The notes beneath the pieces were generated by a model. The model was not told the DNA's origin. It made no database searches and worked only from the letters and a program-made list of their open reading frames with translations. Position numbers and translations under genes: made by a program. From Proteobacteria bacterium UBA1847 (GTDB taxonomy: Bacteria > Pseudomonadota > Gammaproteobacteria > Steroidobacterales > Woeseiaceae), in assembly GCA_002338605.1 (NCBI GenBank), contig DDIP01000327.1:1-12301 (forward strand): a DNA stretch of 12,301 bases. The letters are read 5' to 3'. Below are positions 7,465 to 12,301 of the stretch, in pieces (position 1 is the stretch's first letter; every line of letters starts with the position of its first letter).

Positions 7465-8100
7465 TTCCTCGCCCTGGTTGCGGGCATTATTGACATTGCG
7501 ACTGACCGGCCACGCCTGCAGTTTGGGCATGCGTTGACTGACACCGTCAAGAAAGTCCGGCGATCCAGCCAGCCATTCGTTTGCTGTTTCGGGTTGCAGG
7601 ATAACGGGCATGCGATGGTGCAGGGGCTGCATAAAGTTGTTTGCAGCCGTGGTAATCAACGTGGTGCTCTGCAGCGATTCACCGGTTTCCTTGCTGTTCC
7701 AGGTTTCCCATAGGCCGGCAAGTCCGAATGGCTCGCCGCTCTTGAGCGAAATAAAATACGGAACCTTCACATCCGCCTGGCGATGCCATTCGTAAAATCC
7801 ATCGGCCAGCACTATACAACGGCGATGTTTGAACGCGTCGCGATAGGATGGCTTTTCGGCAACCGTTTCCGCGCGAGCGTTAATCATCTTGTTGCCAATT
7901 GCCGGATCCTTTGCCCAGAACGGCACGAGCCCCCAGCGCAACATGACCAATTCACGATTCCGTTCTGCATCGTCGCGAATGGCCGCAACGTATTGTGTCG
8001 GTGCGATGTTGTAGCGTGGCTCCACAGTCAGTGAACCATCTGTGCCGAACAGCGCAGCGGTTGCCTCGCCAGGCGAGTAAAAAGCGAACCGGCCGCACAT
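7432..8100 (-). CDS. yedK: SRAP-family abasic site shield (YedK/HMCES type)
   Basis: SRAP proteins crosslink to abasic sites in single-stranded DNA through the N-terminal Cys and protect them from cleavage. The 222-residue product has the family's active-site residues: Cys2 (MCGRF), Asn31 in RYNIAPTQ (29-36), Asn74 and Arg76 in INARAET (73-79), Glu104 in GFYEW (101-105) and His161 in HHRMPVIL (161-168). Removal of the initiator Met exposes Cys2, so this start is required by the chemistry. The ATG is one base after the yadH stop (TAG-C-ATG), which implies it is the last gene of a yadG-yadH-SRAP transcript. Its last 33 bases overlap the end of the convergent FakAB fusion. The gene symbol is by homology with E. 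coli YedK; the neighbourhood differs from E. coli as I recall it. Confidence 0.93.
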   Translation of the reverse strand: MCGRFAFYSPGEATAALFGTDGSLTVEPRYNIAPTQYVAAIRDDAERNRELVMLRWGLVPFWAKDPAIGNKMINARAETVAEKPSYRDAFKHRRCIVLADGFYEWHRQADVKVPYFISLKSGEPFGLAGLWETWNSKETGESLQSTTLITTAANNFMQPLHHRMPVILQPETANEWLAGSPDFLDGVSQRMPKLQAWPVSRNVNNARNQGEELIDPVGDVLV

Positions 8101-8101
8101 G

Positions 8102-8875
8102 CTACTCGCGAATTCCTATGCCCTTGCGCATCAGAATCACGCAGGCGGAAAACAGCAACACAACGAAACCAATCAGAATCGTGTAGGCATGGCCGATTGA
8201 AATATCCGACGCACCCAGGATGCCGTAGCGGAACGCGTTTACCATGTACAGGATCGGGTTGGCCCTGGATACCGTTTGCCAGAATTCCGGCAACAGTGAA
8301 ATTGAATAGAAGACGCCGCCCAGGTAGGTCAACGGCGTCAGGACAAACGTTGGCACAATTGAGACGTCGTCGAATTTTTTCGCAAATATCGCGTTAATAA
8401 AGCCGGCCAGGGAAAACACGATGGATGACAGAAACACGATTGACACCATGACAAGTGGATACGCAACATTGAGATCCGTGAACATGAGTGCGATCAATGT
8501 CACGAGTGCTCCAACCATCAGGCCCCGAAGAACGCCGCCCGCCACATGTCCGATGATAATCGCGGCATTCGACATTGGAGCAACCAGCATCTCTTCGACA
8601 TGGCGGCCAAACTTGGCACCAAAAAAAGAGGAAACGACGTTGCCGTAGGAATTGGTGATGACGGACATCATGATCAGGCCAGGCGCGATGTACTGCATGT
8701 AGTCGAACCCATCCATGCTGCCTATACGTCGGCCTATCAGGTTGCCGAATATAATAAAGTACAAGGTCATGGTAATCGCGGGCGGGACAATGGTCTGCGT
8801 CCAGATCCTCAGAACCCTGACCATTTCTTTGCGAATGATGGTTTGTACTGCCACCAGGTTAAGCGCGATGTTCAT
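8102..8875 (-). CDS. yadH: ABC-2 type transporter permease, YadH-like
   Basis: Membrane subunit of an ABC exporter whose substrate is not established. The 257-residue product resembles E. coli YadH throughout, for example VPPAITMTLYFIIFGNLIG (30-48), PGLIMMSVITNSYGNVVSSFFGAKF (65-89, position only), VEEMLVAP (93-100) and VPTFVLTPLTYLGGVFYS (174-191). It has six hydrophobic segments at about 28-47, 60-80, 106-132, 138-165, 172-192 and 228-250, as expected for ABC-2 permeases. The ATG overlaps the stop of the ATPase gene (ATGA), so the two subunits are made together. The SRAP gene follows one base after the stop. Confidence 0.93.
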   Translation of the reverse strand: MNIALNLVAVQTIIRKEMVRVLRIWTQTIVPPAITMTLYFIIFGNLIGRRIGSMDGFDYMQYIAPGLIMMSVITNSYGNVVSSFFGAKFGRHVEEMLVAPMSNAAIIIGHVAGGVLRGLMVGALVTLIALMFTDLNVAYPLVMVSIVFLSSIVFSLAGFINAIFAKKFDDVSIVPTFVLTPLTYLGGVFYSISLLPEFWQTVSRANPILYMVNAFRYGILGASDISIGHAYTILIGFVVLLFSACVILMRKGIGIRE

Positions 8876-9804
8876 GCTGCGCGCCCATCGCCATTCTTGT
8901 TTTCGATCAGTCTCAGGAACAGTTCTTCGAGCCGATTCGCCTTGTTGCGCATGCTGACAATCTTGATGCCATATGTATCGAGTTGGGCGAAAAGCTCATT
9001 CAGATCCCGGCCCGGGCCTTTTTCGACTTCAAGTTCATGGTCATCGCGCAGGCTTGTTTTAAAGCCCTGCAGCTCCGGTGCGTTGTTGAGTCTATCGGCC
9101 ACGCTGAGGATGAACACTTCACGTTGCAGCTTTCGCAATACGGTACTCATTCTCGCGTCTTCTATAATCCTGCCGCCATCGATGATGCCAATATTCCGGC
9201 ACAGCGACTCGGCCTCCTCGAGATAGTGTGTGGTCAGGATTATCGTGGTGCCGTCACTATTGATCGCCTGCAGGTACTCCCACATCGATCGCCGGATCTC
9301 AATGTCGACGCCGGCAGTCGGTTCGTCAAGAATCAGCAATCGCGGTTCATGCACGAGCGCACGGGCAATCATCAGGCGCCGTTTCATACCGCCGGACAGG
9401 CTCCGGGCAATGTCGTTGCGACGATCCCAAAGACGCAATTCGCGAAGGTATTTTTCGGCGCGCTGCCGCGCGGTCTTGCCGCCGATGCCGTAGTAGCCCG
9501 CCTGGTTGAATACGATATTGCCAACCGACTCCCAGAGGTTGAGGTTGATTTCCTGCGGTACCAGCCCGATGCAGGACTTGGCAGCTGCGAGTTCGGTATC
9601 GATGCTGTGCCCGAATACACAGACTTCGCCCGCGGTCTTGTTGACCAGCGATGTGACGATACCGATAGCGGTGGTCTTGCCGGCGCCGTTCGGGCCCAGC
9701 AACGCATAGAAGTCGCCGGCTTCGACATTGAGGTCGATGCCCTTCAGCGCTTCGTTGCCGTTATCGTAGGTTTTTCTTAAGTTTCTGATCGTGAGTGCGT
9801 GCAT
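8872..9804 (-). CDS. yadG: ABC transporter ATP-binding protein, YadG-like
   Basis: Cytoplasmic ATPase that drives the YadH permease. The 310-residue product has the full ABC set: Walker A GPNGAGKTT (37-45), Q-loop Gln84 in LVPQE, signature LSGGMKRRLMIARAL (136-150), Walker B LLILDEPTAGVD (156-167) and switch His193 in TTHYLEEAE. The C-terminal part, including MRNKANRLEELFLRL (about 285-299), is the pattern seen in E. coli YadG and supports this family over other ABC-2 ATPases. It is the first gene of the yadG-yadH-SRAP unit. ATG 9804 has no clear Shine-Dalgarno and is only a few bases from a predicted transcription start, so the mRNA may be nearly leaderless. Confidence 0.94.
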   Translation of the reverse strand: MHALTIRNLRKTYDNGNEALKGIDLNVEAGDFYALLGPNGAGKTTAIGIVTSLVNKTAGEVCVFGHSIDTELAAAKSCIGLVPQEINLNLWESVGNIVFNQAGYYGIGGKTARQRAEKYLRELRLWDRRNDIARSLSGGMKRRLMIARALVHEPRLLILDEPTAGVDIEIRRSMWEYLQAINSDGTTIILTTHYLEEAESLCRNIGIIDGGRIIEDARMSTVLRKLQREVFILSVADRLNNAPELQGFKTSLRDDHELEVEKGPGRDLNELFAQLDTYGIKIVSMRNKANRLEELFLRLIENKNGDGRAA

Positions 9805-9814
9805 GAGGTCGCGT

Positions 9815-9844
9815 ATTGTACCCGCGAGCTCTCGCCATCGTCAC
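9815..9844 (-). promoter_or_regulatory. Candidate promoter of yadG-yadH-SRAP
   Basis: On the minus strand, TACAAT (9815-9820, five of six to the -10 consensus) lies 18 bases from GTGACG (9839-9844, four of six to TTGACA). The spacer holds a short inverted repeat GCGAG-CT-CTCGC (9824-9835). The predicted start, about 9808, leaves a leader of about four bases before the yadG ATG. The -35 lies over the stop of the upstream gene. Confidence 0.4.
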
Positions 9845-10470
9845 ACCTTCTTGTGGAAAATTCGCAGGGGCCCGGAAAGATTGCAGGCGGCTGATGATAG
9901 CTCCGCGGGTCGTTCCGATGGCGTCCTGGTCAGAAGCGTCTGCAGCGCACAAAGCTGAGATGAGCGCCGCAGGGTTTTGCTCGCGCTGGTCCCTGGCCCG
10001 AGCAACCGGTCGGCGATGGTGTCCGGCGTATCGAGCCGGGATTGGATCAGGTCCGTGCGTCCTCCAACCCGGTCCAGTAAAGTCAGCAATGGCAGTTCTG
10101 ATATCGCGTCACACCAGGCAATTGTTGCTCCGCTGACGACGCGAACAGTGTAGGGGTTTTTTTGCGCCAGTTGCCAAAGGAAACTCAGTGCGGCGATCTG
10201 TACGCAATGCAGCAACGGAGTATGTCTGTCGGCATGCCCGATCAGATCCGGTTGCGATTCGGTGGCGAGCGCCTGTCGCCACCATTCCATGTCGTCTTCC
10301 CGCAGCGAGAAGAGCAAGAACGGTGTCGCTGCAAGTCGTCCCCGTTGCGGTCCCCTGAGTTCCGAGCTTGCCTTGATAAAGGCCGTGTTCAGCGCCAGCA
10401 CGTTGTCATAGTCGTCCGGGCGCGGGCCCGGGTATCCGTTCATCTCCTGCATTGCCCCTGCTCCCTGCAT
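9841..10470 (-). CDS. Uncharacterised protein, possibly FlhD-like in its C-terminal half
   Basis: I do not recognise this 209-residue protein. It has no signal peptide or membrane segment and looks mainly helical. The N-terminal half includes DDYDNVLALNTAFIKASSEL (19-38) and PFLLFSLREDDMEWWRQAL (50-68). The middle (QIAALSFLWQLAQKNPYTVR, 91-110) runs into SELPLLTLLDRVGGRTDLIQ (124-143), then SRLDTPDTIADRL. By eye the last part resembles the FlhD segment around its LPQMVKLAE and FRFDSHQTI stretches, but the match is weak and I would not name the gene on it. The tail after about residue 160 is Ser/Thr/Arg-rich and low complexity. Three ATG starts are possible: 10470, 10452 (best, with GGGAG eight bases upstream) and 10443. 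It is divergent from the FlhC-like gene. Real gene likely; function unknown. Confidence 0.6.
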   Translation of the reverse strand: MQGAGAMQEMNGYPGPRPDDYDNVLALNTAFIKASSELRGPQRGRLAATPFLLFSLREDDMEWWRQALATESQPDLIGHADRHTPLLHCVQIAALSFLWQLAQKNPYTVRVVSGATIAWCDAISELPLLTLLDRVGGRTDLIQSRLDTPDTIADRLLGPGTSASKTLRRSSQLCALQTLLTRTPSERPAELSSAACNLSGPLRIFHKKV

Positions 10471-10525
10471 GTTTCTTGTTGGTTTCGAGAGTTACTATAT
10501 TTGGTCTTGTGGGACCGATAATGGA

Positions 10526-10531
10526 TATTAT
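10526..10531 (+). promoter_or_regulatory. -10 box for the FlhC-like gene, in an AT-rich divergent region
   Basis: The 111 bases between the 209-residue gene and the FlhC-like gene (10471-10581) are clearly more AT-rich than their surroundings. TATTAT at 10526-10531 is a plausible plus-strand -10 (TTGGTC at 10501-10506 as a poor -35, spacer 19). TATAGT on the minus strand (10494-10499) could serve the divergent gene. A second plus-strand candidate, GATAAT, is at 10517-10522. No perfect long palindrome is visible here. Confidence 0.35.
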
Positions 10532-10581
10532 AGAGTAGCAATACACAGTATATGGTAATTTTCTCTCAAAAGGGCCAAGAA

Positions 10582-11142
10582 ATGCGATTTACAGACGACC
10601 GTTACGCCGGCGAGCGCAGCCAGTTCGAGCTGGCGCTCCGAATGATTCGACACGAAGCTCGCACGCGCACAATTCGCGAATGCACCGGTCTCTCCGACGA
10701 TCGCATTCGAAAACTCTATACGACCTACTTCCAGAATAACGGTGTCGCCGGTATCAAACGCAGGCGCGGCAAATCGCCCTGACAAATTACGCGCTTTGTC
10801 AAAAACGCCGAAAACCAGATACAGGCAACAACCCTGGTCGCCCTTTTCACGGCTGGCCTGCTATTGCGCAGCGACCCGCAGGACGGCGTCCGCCCCCGCT
10901 GGCCTCGGCCTGACGTCGAATTTGGGCATCGCCTTTGTCGAGCGTATGAAACCTACCTGATGTTGCACCGCAATCCGCAGTTGAGTTTCGAATGGGCATG
11001 GAACCTGTTGCAGTGTATTTCCTATAACGACGAGCTGTATCTTGCGCATTGCAGCCACTGCACAGCATTCTACGTTCAGGACGCGTATGCGCTGGACAAG
11101 GGCATCTGCCCAGTCTGTGAGATAGCCTCCGGGCTTCATTAG
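10582..11142 (+). pseudogene. FlhC-like transcriptional regulator interrupted by an in-frame TGA
   Basis: A single reading frame of 187 codons, counting the TGA at 10780-10782 and the final TAG, is close to the 192 residues of E. coli FlhC. The first part has SQFELALRMIRHEARTRTI and LSDDRIRKLYTTYFQ, which resemble the FlhC helices ending in RLIKLYKEL. After the TGA the frame continues without a shift (QITRFVKNAENQIQ, then TTLVALFTAGLLLRSD). It ends in a zinc-site pattern HCSHC-x15-CPVC, matching the C-x2-C-x16-C-x2-C of FlhC. ATG 10582 has AGGG about seven bases upstream; an in-frame ATG at 10552 is less well supported. FlhC acts with FlhD as the flagellar master activator, but FlhC-like proteins without that role may exist. 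The break may be a recent nonsense mutation, UGA readthrough (UGA followed by C is the leakiest context) or an error. Assignment by motif only. Confidence 0.65.
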
Positions 11143-11147
11143 TCATG

Positions 11148-11153
11148 TACAAT
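11148..11153 (+). promoter_or_regulatory. Possible -10 box for mscL
   Basis: TACAAT begins six bases after the stop of the FlhC-like gene and predicts a leader of about 37 bases to the mscL ATG. A TG directly precedes it, but without the spacer base of a true extended -10, and no convincing -35 is present 16-18 bases upstream. It is weak but is the best candidate. Confidence 0.3.
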
Positions 11154-11196
11154 TGGTCGGTCTTACAACAAAAACAGTCACAAGGGGATAGACCAA

Positions 11197-11577
11197 ATGC
11201 TCAAAGAGTTCAAAGAGTTTGCAATGCGCGGCAATGTTGTCGACATGGCGGTGGGTATCATCATCGGTGCCGCGTTCGGCAAGATCGTGTCGTCGCTGGT
11301 GTCGGATGTCATCATGCCGCCAATCGGCGTTTTGATGGGCAGCGTCAGCTTCAGCGATCTTGCGCTCACGCTTGGTGAGTCGGGAGTAACTGTCAACTAT
11401 GGCGTCTTCATCGACACGGTCATCAATTTCCTGATCGTTGCATTGGCTGTATTCATGTTGATCAAGGGCATCAACACGATGAAGAAAAAAGAAGAGGCAA
11501 AACCGGCAGAACCGGCCAAGCCTTCCAATGAAGAGGCCTTGCTGACCGAGATCCGTGACCTGCTGGCCAAGCAGTAG
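11197..11577 (+). CDS. mscL: Large-conductance mechanosensitive channel
   Basis: An inner-membrane pressure valve that opens under strong membrane tension and releases solutes during osmotic downshock. The 126-residue product has the family start [20 protein letters not shown] (1-20), the first membrane helix with the pore-lining [17 protein letters not shown] (21-37), the IMPPIG turn (39-44), a periplasmic loop (about 45-68), the second helix [20 protein letters not shown] (73-92), and a charged C-terminal bundle helix [16 protein letters not shown] (111-126). The linker before the bundle has an [10 protein letters not shown] repeat. AGGGGA (11183-11188) sits eight bases from ATG 11197, the strongest ribosome site in the window. 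It appears to be a free-standing gene; no terminator hairpin with a U-tract is evident after its TAG. Confidence 0.97.
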   Translation: MLKEFKEFAMRGNVVDMAVGIIIGAAFGKIVSSLVSDVIMPPIGVLMGSVSFSDLALTLGESGVTVNYGVFIDTVINFLIVALAVFMLIKGINTMKKKEEAKPAEPAKPSNEEALLTEIRDLLAKQ

Positions 11578-11597
11578 GCACTGAAAGACTTTAGTCG

Positions 11598-12301
11598 ATG
11601 CACGGCCACAATGTGTTCGCAGGCGCGTTCGTCGATCGGAGCGGCGAGAAGCGCAAGGATGCGGACTGGCTGGACGGAGCGTTCAAGGACGAGCAAACGC
11701 GATTCATTCCGGTTTGGGGCGATCATTGCCTCGTTGGCGGCGACCCGCTTGAGCTTGTCTTGCTCAAGCGGCACCAGATCGAGCACTTCCTCGATGAACA
11801 CAACCAGGTGTTTCTCGGCGTGTTTCGCGGCAATGCAGCCGTTGCCGTCGCGATTCACGCCGAAGGGTCGCCACCTTACGCCGAACTGGGCGAGTTCCAG
11901 GATTTACGATACCTCGGAAGCGCATTGCCGGCGAACCAGGCGAACCTCGCGGCACACGCTCGTGGACTGGTTCTCTGGCACGGCTCACAACAATTCTGCG
12001 GTGTTTGCGGGTCGTCCGCGCGTCCCGAAACCGGCGGCAATTCGCGGCGCTGCCTGAATCCCGATTGTGGCCGTGCGATCTTTCCCCGGGTTGATCCCGC
12101 GATAATTGTGCTGGTTACCCACAATGATCAGTGCCTGCTCGGACGCCAGAAAAGCTGGCCGGACGGTCGTTATTCAACAATCGCCGGGTATGTCGAGACC
12201 GGGGAAAGCCTGGAAGATGCGGTCCGGCGAGAGGTATTCGAGGAGACCAATATCCGGGTTGCCGATGTGCGCTATCACAGCTCGCAGCCCTGGCCTTTTC
12301 C
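11598..12301 (+). CDS. nudC: NAD+ diphosphatase (Nudix hydrolase), cut by window end
   Basis: Hydrolyses NAD(H) to NMN(H) and AMP, and in E. coli also removes NAD caps from RNA. The frame is open from ATG 11598 to the window end (234 codons). The N-terminus HNVFAGAFVDRSGEKRKDADW fits the NudC N-terminal domain. The zinc ribbon uses Cys134, Cys137, Cys152 and Cys157. The Nudix box runs from Gly197 (GYVETGESLEDAVRREVFEE, then TNI), with REVFEE at 211-216; Asn replaces the Gly of the consensus EExG. The NudC-specific SQPWPF (229-234) is the last thing visible. The first codons follow mscL by 20 bases, with only a weak Shine-Dalgarno (GAAAG). The missing end should add roughly 20-60 residues, judging from E. 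coli NudC (257). Confidence 0.93.
   Translation, partial: MHGHNVFAGAFVDRSGEKRKDADWLDGAFKDEQTRFIPVWGDHCLVGGDPLELVLLKRHQIEHFLDEHNQVFLGVFRGNAAVAVAIHAEGSPPYAELGEFQDLRYLGSALPANQANLAAHARGLVLWHGSQQFCGVCGSSARPETGGNSRRCLNPDCGRAIFPRVDPAIIVLVTHNDQCLLGRQKSWPDGRYSTIAGYVETGESLEDAVRREVFEETNIRVADVRYHSSQPWPF

Noticed and set aside
10156..10162. In-frame A-AAA-AAC slippery heptamer in the 209-residue gene (minus).
   Set aside because: A -1 shift there would meet a stop about 16 codons later, no stimulatory structure is evident, and the encoded Gln-Lys-Asn is an ordinary sequence. Most likely chance.
10780..10782. The TGA as a selenocysteine codon.
   Set aside because: FlhC-type regulators are not selenoproteins, the site is not a redox Cys position, and I see no convincing bacterial SECIS hairpin directly after the codon.
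11578..11597. ACTGAAAG-A-CTTTAGT as an mscL terminator.
   Set aside because: The loop would be a single base with a bulged stem and there is no U-tract.

Overview
The window reads as a typical gene-dense chromosomal segment of a free-living gammaproteobacterium, at a rough estimate in the upper 50s % G+C. The evidence is YadG and YadH proteins that I recall as close to the E. coli pair, an IspA-type farnesyl diphosphate synthase, type II secretion helpers GspA and GspB, MscL, NudC and an FlhC-like regulator. I saw no tRNA, rRNA, CRISPR array, insertion sequence or integration site. No gene-free stretch exceeds about 120 bases. The unusual element for this group is a mevalonate-pathway locus at the left edge.

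Left part (1-1211). Two minus-strand genes overlap by a GTGA junction: a mevalonate or phosphomevalonate kinase cut by the window edge, and mvaD. A 117-base divergent control region holds a -10 box for mvaD and a perfect 17-bp palindrome. It separates them from ispA, so enzymes that make isopentenyl diphosphate face the enzyme that uses it.

Centre left (1212-7464). Five plus-strand genes lie 3-15 bases apart and could form one transcript: ispA, dinB (translesion polymerase IV), gspA, gspB and a 613-residue protein. The last joins fatty-acid kinase FakA (without its docking domain) to a FakB/DegV fatty-acid-binding domain. Its 3' end overlaps the end of a convergent gene by 33 bases.

Centre right (7432-9804, minus). 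yadG and yadH, an ABC-2 type export ATPase and permease, run into a SRAP/YedK/HMCES abasic-site-protection gene with only a 4-base overlap and a 1-base gap.

Right part (9841-12301). An unrecognised 209-residue gene (minus) is divergent from an FlhC-like gene (plus). The FlhC-like gene is full length but carries an in-frame TGA (UGA-C context) at codon 67, so it is a recent pseudogene, a readthrough gene or a sequence error. mscL and the first 234 codons of nudC follow.

Main points for a second look: the single-chain FakA-FakB fusion, the UGA-interrupted FlhC-like gene beside a possible FlhD-like partner, and the palindrome between the mevalonate genes and ispA.
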